Part shown: positions 34,978 through 45,876 of the stretch, piece by piece
How positions within the stretch are numbered: position 1 is the stretch's first letter
Layout: each line of letters opens with the position of its first letter
Assembly: GCA_051294375.1 (NCBI GenBank)
Contig: CM119263.1
Span: 18,872,628-18,936,627 of the forward strand
DNA length: 64,000 bases
From: Paraspadella gotoi
Taxonomy: Eukaryota; Chaetognatha
Direction: 5' to 3'
The notes under the pieces: generated by a model
Database searches by the model: none
What the model saw: the letters and a program-made list of their open reading frames with translations, nothing else
Told to the model about the DNA's origin: nothing
Program-made: the position numbers and the translations under genes

Positions 34978-35081
34978 ATGATAAAAGATGTAAAAAAAGA
35001 TATTTAAATAGTATTTGGTTCTCGCTAACATTTATGCAGCAATCTCGAAATTAAAATAAGTCGAATTAATACCTAGTGTAT

Positions 35082-35087
35082 TTTATT
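35082..35087 (-). terminator. Possible poly(A) signal for the Musashi-like gene
   Basis: AATAAA on the minus strand, about 820 bp beyond the stop codon at 35910. The distance is long but acceptable for a 3' UTR. No transcript evidence is available. Confidence 0.25.
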
Positions 35088-35909
35088 CAAAGCTATTGAA
35101 GGCTGTATGTGTATAATCTAACGAATCATCATTTTCCTAAAAGGAAGTAATCAAATCTAAAACAATGTTTCGTTGTGACGCGAAAAATTACTACTATCGT
35201 TTCATAAGTTTCTTTTTTTTTTTGGAACATGATTTCAAAAAGCACACCGCGAAGGTAACAAAAGCAAAGAAACACCAATTTTGAGACAGTAATTATTACG
35301 AGAATGCTCTCATTTGATCCAGAGTTCATTTAAAAAAACATACGGAATGATACAGCGTTTAAACAATAAAAGCGAAAAATATAAACCATCCACAATTAAA
35401 GAAAATCACGTTTAAGAATTTCATTGAAATTTTAAAAAATTTAAACCTTTTAAGATGTAACGAGTACCTATATATACAAGTAGAAAAAAATAATCTATCA
35501 TGGTAGCTAAACTTTTGGACGAATTTAAGATCAGTAAGGCGAGTCCAATTATCAAATCAAGCTGCATCCGGCTTATTATTCTGTCAAAATTTATCGTACA
35601 AAGCGTCGCGGAGCCCGAGGTATGCGAGGAGGGGAATTGTAAGGACAAAAAAGATTTGGAAATAAAACAGCAGCGAAGGGGAACGTTGTAAAGACAACGC
35701 TTCGCGCGTGTAACTCCATCAGAAGTACAATCCGAAAAATTGAGCGTTATTTGAAGTAATTGTGCCAGACAGTAGGAGGAAACAAAAAAAATGCTAAATG
35801 TACCAAGTACAAAAAAATTTCAAATTAACGAGTTTTATGAGTTGACAAAGAAAGAACTGAATCTAGACACTAATCATAAAATTAATAAACAAAGCTATAA
35901 TTATAAACG

Positions 35910-36037
35910 TCATTGAGGAAAAGTGTAATACATGCCCTGTCCTGCGACGGCGGCTGCGGCAGCGGCCGCGTGAGCGGCAGCAGCAGCGGCATTGGCGGCA
36001 GCAGCGCCGTTGTAGCCTATTTGGGAAGAGGTAGATG
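35910..36037 (-). CDS. msi-like: Musashi-like terminal exon i, copy A (alanine-rich tail)
   Basis: 128 nt from acceptor GGGTTCAAG to TGA at 35910-35912. Encodes STSSQIGYNG, three alanine runs (separated by N, H and V) and the end GQGMYYTFPQ. Alanine-rich C-terminal regions are also found in other Musashi proteins. Confidence 0.8.
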
Positions 36038-39000
36038 CTTGAACCCGGAAAGTGTCAGAAAAAAAAAATAGAAAAAAAAAGTCACGCTTGTAAACTATCA
36101 TTATAAAAAAAGGCAAGTAAAATTGTAATGTATCATTATAAATAAATAATCAATACAATCAATAATAAATTTTCGGTTATTGCATTTGTATATGTACTCA
36201 CCGGGTGAGGGCCTTCTCGGGGGGTAAGGAATGTATCTGCCAGCACCAACCACGTTGTTAGAAGGTGCCGGACAGGCGTTGAGAGGCCAGGCGCCCCTAG
36301 AACTAGCAGATGCGGCTGAAAAGAAATAAAATTAAAATAATTATCATTAAAATCGCTTTACCCTTTAATTTAACATTAATAGTTTCAGACAATTTAGGGC
36401 ACAGAAATAAATATTAATGAAATTGCAAAAAAAAAATAATCTAATTGCACCTGAGGCTGCACTGGCGAAGTGCATCGCGAAAGCAGGCGAGGTCGCGTGA
36501 GAAGGAAGCGAGACCTGCTGCGTCGTGATCTCATGCAGCTGCGAGGGAGAGGATCCATAGATATTCCCATTCAGGGAAAAGGGCAAGCCAGCAGCACCTA
36601 CTTTATCAGAGAAACGGTAAGTAAGCGAGACCTTAAGTGAGACCTTAAAAGTCAATTATCGTGATTTATTACACGAACTAACCAAACATAGTGGGAGGCG
36701 AGGCGGAGGCAGCGGAGGAAGACGAAGGAGAGGATCCGTTTCCGAATGGAAGACCCAACGCGGCACCCATGCCCAGTTGTCCTCCGTTGAGGCCCCAGTT
36801 GCTCGTCGTGACAGAGGGCAAAATCGGATTGGCGACGCTGACGACGTTGTTCAGGGGGCCGACGCCGGGGACGCCGGGGACGGCGCCGCCGTTGACGCCG
36901 GGCACGGCGCCGCCGCTGACGCCGGCGCCACCGCAGGCGCCGTTGGAGGAATTCGGTTTAGGTAGAGCGCCTTTGGGTTGGGCCTCTTTGACCTGGGTGG
37001 CGGAAATATTAATATCGGTTTCATCTTCATAATAAAATTCAACAGGAAAAACGTTTGTTTGTTAAAAAAAACTAAGAGAAATAATTAGCGGGAGAAAAGT
37101 ATAGGAACCTTGATTCAGACAAGATCGTCAACAAAATTTTACAGCAAAGAATTTAACGGTGACTGAGAAACTAGGATGAAAAAAAAAACGAATGAATGAA
37201 TAAGCAAAAACTTAATTCGAAAAAAAAAAATGACAGTGTGGCGGTATATTCACACCGCCTCACGTCCACCATCCTTCAGCCAAATCCATTGGCTCAGAGG
37301 GGGAACACACCATCCCAAGTGTAGTGTTCCATCCACAGTCCTAACGACTTCCCTCTGCGTTGGCAAAGCGAGACCGTCCGAGGGTAACCGCGCCAGTGAC
37401 TGGAGGCGTCACTGAGGGTCGGAAGCCCCCAAAGCCAACAGTGAGATGCCCCATCCCAATGGGCATCACAGGCAACCCGGCTGTTGCCATAACAGGACAA
37501 AAAATAATAGAACAATTTTTTAGATCTAATTTGATTTTGCTTTAAAGAGAAAAAATAACGAAACAAATAATTAACAATGCTAATCCAGTAAATGAAAATC
37601 ACAATGTCGGATTAGAAACCAAGCCAAGTGTGACGGCGTCGTCCGCAAAAACGAATTCGGGTCGTGGCGACCTGGGGCGTCGCGCAGATTCCTTCCCTTA
37701 ACGACGCGTTTATGGATTTGACCCGAAAACGAGTTTGGCCCCATCCGTCGGCGAGGACGCCAAGGAGTGAAGCTCCTCGTTAAGACCTTCGACACCTCGA
37801 CCTTACAACTGGCAATAATTCTCCGCCTCACTAGGCCAGATTTTTTTTTAGGTTCCCTGTTCAGTCAGGTTTAAACTTTTACGCCTCACAAAATGCGTAA
37901 AATATTTGCAAAAGCCTTTTTGACCCACACAAAGGGCGAAATTGCGCTTTTGACTGCTTTTCACATATGTTAAATAACAGTATTAAAGTANNNNNNNNNN
38001 GTGTGACGGCGTCGTCCGCAAAAACGAATTCGGGTCGTGGCGACCTGGGGCGTCGCGCAGATTCCTTCCCTTAACGACGCGTTTATGGATTTGACCCGAA
38101 AACGAGTTTGGCCCCATCCGTCGGCGAGGACGCCAAGGAGTGAAGCTCCTCGTTAAGACCTTCGACACCTCGACCTTACAACTGGCAATAATTCTCCGCC
38201 TCACTAGGCCAGATTTTTTTTTTTAGGTTCCCTGTTCAGTCAGGTTTAAACTTTTACGCCTCACAAAATGCGTAAAATATTTGCAAAAGCCTTTTTGACC
38301 CACACAAAGGGCGAAATTGCGCTTTTGACTGCTTTTCANNNNNNNNNNNNNNNNNNNNNNNNNAAAAGAGAGAGATTCAAAGAAATAATTTCCAAATTAA
38401 CGAGTTTATGAGTTGACAAAGAAAGAACTGAATCTAGACACTAATCATAAAATTAATAAACAAAGCTATAATTATAAACGTCATTGAGGAAAAGTGTAAT
38501 ACATGCCCTGTCCTGCGACGGCGGCTGCGGCAGCGGCCGCGTGAGCGGCAGCAGCAGCGGCATTGGCGGCAGCAGCGCCGTTGTAGCCTATTTGGGAAGA
38601 GGTAGATGCTTGAACCCGGAAAGTGTCAGAAAAAAAAATAGAAAAAAAAGTCACGCTTGTAAACTATCATTATAAAAAAAGGCAAGTAAAATTGTAATGT
38701 ATCATTATAAATAAATAATCAATACAATCAATAATAAATTTTCGGTTATTGCATTTGTATATGTACTCACCGGGTGAGGGCCTTCTCGGGGGGTAAGGAA
38801 TGTATCTGCCAGCACCAACCACGTTGTTAGAAGGTGCCGGACAGGCGTTGAGAGGCCAGGCGCCCCTAGAACTAGCAGATGCGGCTGAAAAGAAATAAAA
38901 TTAAAATAATTATCATTAAAATCGCTTTACCCTTTAATTTAACATTAATAGTTTCAGACAATTTAGGGCACAGAAATAAATATTAATGAAATTGCAAAAA

Positions 39001-42000
39001 AAAATAATCTAATTGCACCTGAGGCTGCACTGGCGAAGTGCATCGCGAAAGCAGGCGAGGTCGCGTGAGAAGGAAGCGAGACCTGCTGCGTCGTGATCTC
39101 ATGCAGCTGCGAGGGAGAGGATCCATAGATATTCCCATTCAGGGAAAAGGGCAAGCCAGCAGCACCTACTTTATCAGAGAAACGGTAAGTAAGCGAGACC
39201 TTAAGTGAGACCTTAAAAGTCAATTATCGTGATTTATTACACGAACTAACCAAACATAGTGGGAGGCGAGGCGGAGGCAGCGGAGGAAGACGAAGGAGAG
39301 GATCCGTTTCCGAATGGAAGACCCAACGCGGCACCCATGCCCAGTTGTCCTCCGTTGAGGCCCCAGTTGCTGTCGTGACAGAGGGCAAAATCGGATTGGC
39401 GACGCTGACGACGTTGTTCAGGGGCCGACGCCGGGGACGCCGGGGACGGCGCCGCCGTTGACGCCGGGCACGGCGCCGCCGCTGACGCCGGCGCCACCGC
39501 AGGCGCCGTTGGAGGAATTCGGTTTAGGTAGAGCGCCTTTGGGTTGGGCCTCTTTGACCTGGGTGGCGGAAATATTAATATCGGTTTCATCTTCATAATA
39601 AAATTCAACAGGAAAAACGTTTGTTTGTTAAAAAAAAGAAGAAATAATTAGCGGGAGAAAAGTATAGAAACCTTGATTCAGACAAGATGTCACAAAAATT
39701 TTACAGCAAAGAATTTAACGGTGACTGAAACTAGGATGAAAAAAAAAACGAATGAATGAATAAGCAAAAACTTAATTCGAAAAAAAAAAATGACAGTGTG
39801 GCGGTATATTCACACCGCCTCACGTCCACCATCCTTCAGCCAATCCATTGGCTCAGAGGGGGAACACACCATCCACAAGTGTAGTGTTCCATCCACAGTC
39901 CTAAACGACTTCCTCTGCGTTGGCAAAGCGAGACCGTCCGAGGGTAACCGCGCCAGTGACTGGAGGCGTCACTGAGGGTCGGAAGCCCCAAAGCCAACAG
40001 TGAGATGCCCATCCCAATGGGCATCACAGGCAACCCGGCTGTTGCCTAACAGGACAAAAAATAATAGAACAATTTTTTAGATCTAATTTGATTTTGCTTT
40101 AAAGAGAAAAAAATAACGAAACAAATAATTAACATGCTAATCCAGTAAATGAAAATCACAAATGTCGGATTAGAAACCAAGCCAAGTGTGACGGCGTCGT
40201 CCGCAAAAACGAATTCGGGTCGTGGCGACCTGGGGCGTCGCGCAGATTCCTTCCCTTAACGACGCGTTTATGGATTTGACCCGAAAACGAGTTTGGCCCC
40301 ATCCGTCGGCGAGACGCCAAGGAGTGAAGCTCCTCGTTAAGACCTTCGACACCTCGACCTTACAACTGGCAATAATTCTCCGCCTCACTAGGCCAGATTT
40401 TTTTTTTAGGTTCCCTGTTCAGTCAGGTTTAACTTTTACGCCTCACAAAATGCGTAAAATATTTGCAAAAGCCTTTTTGACCCACACAAAGGGCGAAATT
40501 GCGCTTTTGACTGCTTTTCACTATGTTAAATAACAGTATTATAGTAAACATTTTTTAAAAGGCACCTCCATGACGCGGTCGTGCATAGTGTGGAATTTGA
40601 TGAGACAATCAGGTCGGCCAATTTTCCATCCTCAAAGGTGACGAAGCCGAAGCCACGATGGCGCCCAGTTTCCTTGTCCTGCATCAGCATCACGTGTTCA
40701 CGGCTCCGAACATGCCAAAGTAACGCAGCAAGTCCTGGAAGGAGTTAAAAAAGTATTTAGACTTCACTATTTTGAAAATGAAATAAAAATATGCATCTTT
40801 CACACGGGTTAGAGTCGAAAAAACTAAGTGAAGATCAAGTACCGACTGGCTGAGGCCTTTCACCTTTTTGTTACCAAATTTGGCTCAGTCATTGTATAAA
40901 GGAAAAAGGGTGACGATGAAGACGTGGGTGGAGAAGGGGCTAGAAACTGGCAAACGAGACGGCGCGCCGGGGAAAAAGGGGGCGCGGCGTCGTTCAATCT
41001 CGGTAATGAGCTGTTGCCACCTCGACAAGTGATCTCGCCGAAAGGCCTTAACTTTCTTCGCTCCAAACCACACTTCATTAACCGCATCAAAGCACGTTCT
41101 CTCGACCCTATAAAGCGCGCCAAGCTAAATAAAAATTACGCCTTACCCAACCGATATGCAGGGGTAATACATTTTACATTTGGAGCAGTGATTTTCACAA
41201 TGAGCGAAAAAAGTCGGTCCGTTAAGAAAAGTTGTGTACTTATTCAAGAATGCATTTAAGTATGGACAATTTTATAGAATACCTAAATTTTTAAAATGGA
41301 ACAAAGCAAACTCCTATAATTTCTATAAAAAAATTTCAGTGATTTTAAAAAAATAATTTTTAGGTTACCGTTACATATTTTTTATTATATAATGAATTTT
41401 TTTTATAATATTTATTAAATAATCTTTTAAATCGTTTCCTTAGATGCAGGACAGTAATAAACAATCTCCTATTTTTAGCTACAGCTTATATAAAGCAATA
41501 TTAGTTCTTTTTAAAATCATTGACTTACCTTGTTCATCTAATTTTTAAAATTGATTTATTAATAATTTATTAAATAAATAACCACCATTTTGTTTTGGCT
41601 TTAGGATTCAATCGCTCACAACTTAAAATAATGGAATTAAATATCAAAATAATTAGCATATTTTTATCTTTAGTTTCTTAATATATATATTTTTGTTTTT
41701 ATTAATGAACTTATTTATACAAAATGAAAATTTTAATATTTTTATATCAATTTAAAACAATTTTTATTAAAATTCATTATTAAATATAAAAAATAATATA
41801 AATATTAAAAAAGTGAAAAACTTATTTTAAAAAAGAATGTTTTGCAAAAAATAAATATTAAAAAATGAATTCGAAATCTAGTATCATAAAATGGTAAGAT
41901 ATTATCTTTGATATCGTTATCTCCAAAATAAGATTCAACACAGTTCCGTACTTCAATGAACGCTATTTCTTTCTTTTTTTAGAATGAAAACCCTCAATCG

Positions 42001-44055
42001 CAAAAAGTCTTTCATATTTGGTTTCCCATTAGTAGCCATAGCCTATGAAATTTAAATGCTAATGACATTAGTAATGTATACAGCATATAAACCTGGAAGT
42101 ATACTTAAAAATGTAGAAATTTTCCTTTGAGAATGTAGTCGCTCTAAATTTTTGACTCGCCCCATTGAGTGCGGCTACCCCTACCATTAGTTTCAATTCA
42201 TTATCATAACTTTTGTTATGATAGGTTTTAAAGTTTCAAAATGTTTTTAAATTATTAAATTTAAAATTTTTTTATATCCTTACCGAATCCATTTTACCCC
42301 AACATCCTAACTCCGAGTCAAGCATAAAAAACAAGGCGACGTTGAAAAGGAAATCAATGTTTTAAACAGGCGGGAAAAAGGGTGAGAGCATCGGGGAAAT
42401 GGGGCATCGCGTCCCGCCCACTTTGAGAGAGGAGAAAAGAATACAGCCGCTTCACGCTAGAGGAGATAAATATTAATTGGCTGGGAATCCTCGTCAGTCC
42501 CCGGAGCACGGCCGAAGCCCCATTGTTCTCTCATGGCTCTTTGACGCGCCAACGCAACATAGGTCCGCCCGCGACACCATCTACCATCATCCTTCAGCCA
42601 CCCATAGCCACACACACACACACCATAGCACCTGTTCGTTGGCCTGCGTGGGAATGCCCCCGACAAAGATCTTCTTTCCGCCCGCATTGAGAGGCACGTG
42701 CTCGGTGAGGTTTTGAGGAACGGCCAGTTTACAGTCGACAACCTTTTCATCGAGAAGGTGAGGACCCGCACGCATAACTCTGTAAAGACGTCGTGACGGA
42801 TTAAGCTAAAATTTGGTTAATCGTGTATATGTTTCTAAAAAATATTGACGAGAGAACAAGTTGGAAAAATATTTTGAGCGCGTGAGAGAGAGAGAGAGTC
42901 CAATTCCAAAATAGGGTTGTATGTCAAACGGATAAAAAGATAGATATCGACATAGGGGTGGCATGAAATCCGATGATCAAGCGGACTAGAAAAATGATAT
43001 ATACTAATGAATAAGATAAGATAAGATAAAACACGGTAATAATCACACATTGCAAAGCTTTTCAACCAAGTACAGAAAAATGTACTCGATAAAGTTAAAG
43101 GAGCATTTCTAAAACAATTAGAAAAACATAAATAAATAAATTACAATTCAATAATCAAAAGCAACGACAAACCGCAACAAACCTATCGATGGACTCTGGA
43201 TCGGAGAAGGTGACAAAACCGAAACCGCGTCCGCGATTAGTGACAGGGTCAATCTTGATAAAACATTCCTTCACTTCGCCGAATGTCGCAAAATAGTTGC
43301 GAAGATCCTCCGAAGATGTTAGTTGGCTTAAACCGCCGACGAAAATCTGGCAAAGTTTTAAAGAAATTGCTGATTGCAGCTCAATAATGGTAATCTTAAG
43401 CAAAGTACAGTACGTAAATGAAGCAAACCTTCCCGGTTCTCTTCAGCACCAAATCCCGAGTTTCTTTCTGCTGCCGGTTCATAGCAGAAGCCAGCGTCGA
43501 GGCAGTCGCTGGATTCATCCCGCCAGGCAGAGAGGGTCCAATAGTCCATGCTGGAGGAGCTTGGGGCGGGGGCGCGAGAGGACCCAAGGGTAAGAAAGAT
43601 GTAGTAATAGGAAGCGAAGGTTGCGCCAGAGTGTTTGACGTGAGAAGAGGCGCGCCAACAGCCGGAAGGCTAACCACAGCCGGGACCGCGGTGACCGGAA
43701 CAAGAGCGGTGGATTCGGCCACTAAAAAGAGAAAAGGAAATACAACATGTAAATCGGTGAGAAATTATCACAGATGCTTAATTCGTGTCAAAAACTAATA
43801 AATTGGGATAATTAATGCCTTTTTGGACCCAACCTGGCTCGTTTTTGACAGAGGCGACCGGCAGAGTTTTGAGATCGGCCCCTTCGACTGCGAGTACGCC
43901 ATTGATTCCATTGACGCCATTGAGTATGACAGCGCCGGAAGAGACAGGAGACGTGGCAGAAGACGTAATTACGGTGGAGCCGTTGGGGGTGGCAGCGATG
44001 GCGTCACCAGGGGACAAGGGCGCCCCCGCGAGAAAGGTCGGAGAAGCCACTGGAT
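35910..44055 (-). CDS. msi-like: Musashi-family RNA-binding protein, nine exons, 5' partial
   Basis: Nine minus-strand exons join in frame, with GT/AG borders, into about 566 residues. From a point beyond the first visible exon: a Ser/Thr/Ala/Pro-rich arm (about 1-171), RRM1 (about 172-248; RNP2 IFVGGL, RNP1 GRGFGFVTF), a linker, RRM2 (about 263-338; RNP2 IFVGGI, RNP1 RGFGFVTF, ending MEVKEAQPKG), and a Gly/Pro/Asn/Ala-rich tail with alanine runs ending GQGMYYTFPQ. The FGEVKEC and RHRGFGFVTFE segments and the KEAQPK end of RRM2 are typical of Musashi. Musashi proteins are cytoplasmic translational regulators that bind UAG-containing 3' UTR sites. DAZAP1 or another hnRNP A/B-like protein is the main alternative. 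The start codon was not found. RRM2 carries two apparent one-base deletions, and the last four exons are duplicated at 38481-39558. Confidence 0.88.
36202..36315 (-). CDS. msi-like: Musashi-like exon h, copy A
   Basis: 114 nt with strong donor CCCG|GTGAGT and acceptor TCTTTTCAG. Encodes SSRGAWPLNACPAPSNN and AGRYIPYPPRRPSP. Confidence 0.8.
36451..36600 (-). CDS. msi-like: Musashi-like exon g, copy A
   Basis: 150 nt between acceptor CTGATAAAG and donor CTCAG|GTGCAA. Encodes VGAAGLPFSLNGNIYG and then Ser/His/Ala-rich sequence (AFAMHFASAA). No domain. Confidence 0.8.
36683..36992 (-). CDS. msi-like: Musashi-like exon f, copy A (after RRM2)
   Basis: 310 nt. Acceptor CCACCCAG, donor TTTG|GTTAGT. 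Opens VKEAQPKGALPKPN, which completes RRM2, then Gly/Val/Pro repeats (GVNGGAVPGVPGVGPLNN), NWGLNGGQLGMGAALGLPFG and a Ser/Ala-rich end. The frame is intact, unlike copy B. Confidence 0.85.
37200..37990 (-). other. Intron DNA of the Musashi-like gene, copy A
   Basis: Intronic block upstream of exon f. Minus-strand frames (for example 37580-37831) stay open through a CGTCG-rich part, but they have no acceptor/donor pair in a phase compatible with the gene and no known domain. 37626-37985 recurs at 38001-38338 and 40180-40545. Confidence 0.55.
37991..38000. other. Assembly gap (10 N)
   Basis: Ten N joining the end of copy A to a re-started copy of its own last ~340 bp. Confidence 0.95.
38001..38338 (-). 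repeat. Third partial copy of the intronic block
   Basis: Repeats 37632-37975 and 40186-40523 almost base for base; it lies between a 10-N and a 25-N gap. Probably an overlap left unmerged by scaffolding. Confidence 0.9.
38339..38363. other. Assembly gap (25 N)
   Basis: Exactly 25 N before copy B of the Musashi 3' region. Confidence 0.95.
38481..38608 (-). CDS. msi-like: Terminal exon i, copy B
   Basis: 128 nt with the same alanine-rich tail and TGA at 38481-38483 as copy A. Confidence 0.75.
38771..38884 (-). CDS. msi-like: Exon h, copy B
   Basis: 114 nt with the same boundaries and frame as copy A. Confidence 0.75.
39019..39168 (-). CDS. msi-like: Exon g, copy B
   Basis: 150 nt with the same boundaries and frame as copy A. 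Confidence 0.75.
39251..39558 (-). pseudogene. msi-like: Exon f, copy B, two frameshifting deletions
   Basis: 308 nt against 310 in copy A. One base is missing near 39372 (GCTGTCGTGAC for GCTCGTCGTGAC) and one G near 39420 in a G run. Splice sites are intact. Homopolymer and near-repeat losses of this kind are typical of long-read error, so copy B may be the true genomic position with an uncorrected sequence. Confidence 0.8.
40566..40734 (-). CDS. msi-like: Musashi-like exon e (RRM2 core) with two apparent 1-base deletions
   Basis: Acceptor CCTTCCAG at 40735-40742, donor GAG|GTGCCT. DLLRYFGMFGAV and then, after a one-base slip, HVMLMQDKETGRHRGFGFV are readable; after a second slip, CLIKFHTMHDRVME. 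The exon is 169 nt, but both flanking exons require a multiple of three, and 171 fits exactly. The simplest reading is two missing bases in the assembly (near 40693 and 40630), though a genuinely broken allele is not excluded. Confidence 0.82.
40735..42631 (-). other. Long AT-rich intron (exon d to exon e)
   Basis: About 1.9 kb; AT-rich from 41250 to 42300. A GC-richer patch at 40920-41110 holds overlapping open frames on both strands, but they lack good ATG starts and known domains. Confidence 0.7.
42632..42779 (-). CDS. msi-like: Musashi-like exon d (end of RRM1, start of RRM2)
   Basis: 148 nt. Acceptor TCTTTACAG, donor CAG|GTGCTA. Encodes the last strand of RRM1 (GPHLLDEKVVDCKLAVPQ), a short linker, and KKIFVGGI of RRM2. 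The spacing between the two RNP2 motifs matches tandem-RRM Musashi/hnRNP proteins. Confidence 0.9.
43183..43346 (-). CDS. msi-like: Musashi-like exon c (RRM1 core)
   Basis: 164 nt. Acceptor TTGCCAG, donor GATAG|GTTTGT. Begins with RNP2 IFVGGL, continues through RNYFATFGEVKECFIKIDP and holds RNP1 GRGFGFVTF followed by SDPESID. The aromatic residues that stack on RNA in RRMs are present. Confidence 0.92.
43429..43721 (-). CDS. msi-like: Musashi-like exon b (N-terminal arm to start of RRM1)
   Basis: 293 nt, entered after the first base of a codon (CCA G|TG) and left in phase 0 at GGGAAG|GTTTGC. Encodes Val/Pro/Leu-rich sequence, a PPPQAPPAW segment and the helical-looking NRQQKETRDLVLKRTGK that leads into RRM1. 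Confidence 0.8.
43834..44055 (-). CDS. msi-like: Musashi-like exon a (N-terminal arm)
   Basis: Acceptor ...GCCGTTTTAG just above 44055, donor GTTGGG below 43834, 222 nt. Encodes an Ala/Ser/Thr-rich segment (FLAGAPLSPGDAIAATPNG, later KNEP). There is no ATG in frame before an upstream stop, so at least one more 5' exon must exist; one base of the split first codon comes from it. Confidence 0.75.
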
Positions 44056-45430
44056 CTAAAACGGCGAAAAGATTAGCGAGAGAGTTGAACAAAAGGACAA
44101 TCTTAAGTCGCTACACTTTTATGGCTAAGCTATCAAAATAGAAAATTTGACACTGCTGACAAATAGGACATACGTTCAAGCCAATATTACTTAAACAGCG
44201 GGAACGAATACCATTCGGATCTAGTTACGACTGTTTCTGACTAACGCTAGTTAATATTACTAATTAACTAAATTCTATCTATATCTATATTACCGTGGAG
44301 CAACTTACAAATTTAAGACCCCAAGGGTAAGGCGGGGTTAAAAACAAATTTTGCAATCTAGATACAAAATCGAATATCCAGCCTAAAGAGAAAAAAGATC
44401 GCGAGAATGACGTCGTTGTTAATTGAGAAAGAGATCCTGAGTAGAGAATCCATTACTCATGGCATTAGTCGAAACGAACGTTTGAAATCACGTTCGAGCC
44501 CGTTGGACCCCACCTTTCAAAAAAAACCAAAAAAAAATGCCCACTAAACATTGTGCCCTCCACACCCACCCCCTACACCCCCCCCAAAAAAAACCGCTCG
44601 CCTAACTTCATATTACTACGCGAACCACCTAAAGGGGGGGAAAAATCCATTACCTCCTACCTCATCCCGCTTCCAAAGGTTCAGAGCGCAAAAGATTGAA
44701 ATTGAAAGAATTGAGGCCACATTTGTATTCAACGCGGCGCCTGGAAACCCTTTCGAGCCACATTACTCTCCGTTCGCGAGACAAACTCATCTCGAACGAA
44801 CGCGAGGGCTTTACGCTTACTCCACCAACTCTCTGCGACGGAGGGCGAGAAGGACGTTCTTTTCTTTACTGCCACAACCCTAACCATTAGAGTGGTGTGA
44901 AAATGATAAAATTTTAGAAACCTAAAATTTAACAAATAAAACATAAAAATAAAAACCAATAAAAATATTTTAATATATTTTATTTTATAAATTAATAAGC
45001 ACTAGTAAACTATATTTATATATAGTATTAAGTATATAATAAACTAAAATTTTAAATTATAAATTAAATTTTTAAATCAGATTTAAATTTTTTACATAAA
45101 ATTAATATAAAAAATATTTTTTTTATAATTTTTTTTATTAAATTAATTAAAAATATAAAAATTATATTTAAAACAATGATTTTTTATTTTTAATTTAAAA
45201 ATTAATTTTATAATTTTAATAACAATTTTTTTAAAAAAATTTATATTTTTTTATTAACTTTTAACAAAGAATCTGAATCTGTTTTCAAAATTTAAAAAAA
45301 ATATTTTAAAATTTTAACATTTAAAAATAATATTATAAACAAAATAAACTAAACTATTAAATTTATAAAAAAAAATAATTATAAATTAATATTTATTAAT
45401 ATAATAATTTTTAAAATATAACTGCTAAAT
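44056..45430. other. Upstream intron or spacer with extreme AT block
   Basis: 44560-44650 is C/A-rich (CCCACCCCC, then GGGGGGG). 44890-45430 is almost pure A/T. A minus frame near 44729-44880 (VVAVKKRTSFSPSVAES...) is unassigned. The missing first Musashi exon could lie here or further right; no exon could be supported. Confidence 0.5.
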
Positions 45431-45876
45431 TTTGATTCCAAACTTTCAGTTCACCCTACTAACCATGCACTCCGAAAACCTTTTTCCAGTTTTGGGTAGA
45501 GTTACATCCCCCAACGCCAAACCGTTTCGCCACCTCGGTAATTTAAAACTCACCCGATGGGTTGGAAATCGCTTGAGTAGCCATATTCTTCCCCGGGGAA
45601 GGCCTTGGGATGAGACGGCGACGATTTCGGCAAAACGCGATGAGATTTAATTTTTATTTATTATTTTGGGAATTTTCCAATTTGGGCTTTTACAAGTTTT
45701 GTCCACGGAGGAGAAAAAAATACCACGGTTTCGTAGGACGATAGTAAGAAAAATAAAGTTCGCTCAGCTGGAGAAATTATCTATCCGCTACAGCTGATTA
45801 CTACTTGTAAATTAACTGTGAGACCGAAAATTTGCGGAACAAAATCCGTGGACTGACCGCATGTAGGAAAAAAAGA

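Larger units (their letters stand above)
38388..40545 (-). repeat. Copy B of the Musashi 3' exon region
   Basis: Matches 35815-37985 over exons f to i and their introns, with single-base indels only. Copy B joins directly to exon e at 40566, giving an intron of about 1 kb between exons e and f. Through copy A that intron would be about 3.6 kb. Confidence 0.93.

Noticed and set aside
37580-37831. 83-codon minus frame within the Musashi intron, seen three times
   Set aside because: The three occurrences are copies of one intronic block, so conservation is uninformative. Splice sites and phase do not fit the gene.
40860-41259. Nested gene in the long Musashi intron (open frames on both strands)
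   Set aside because: The plus frame lacks an early ATG and neither frame shows a domain; the GC-rich patch by itself explains the lack of stops.
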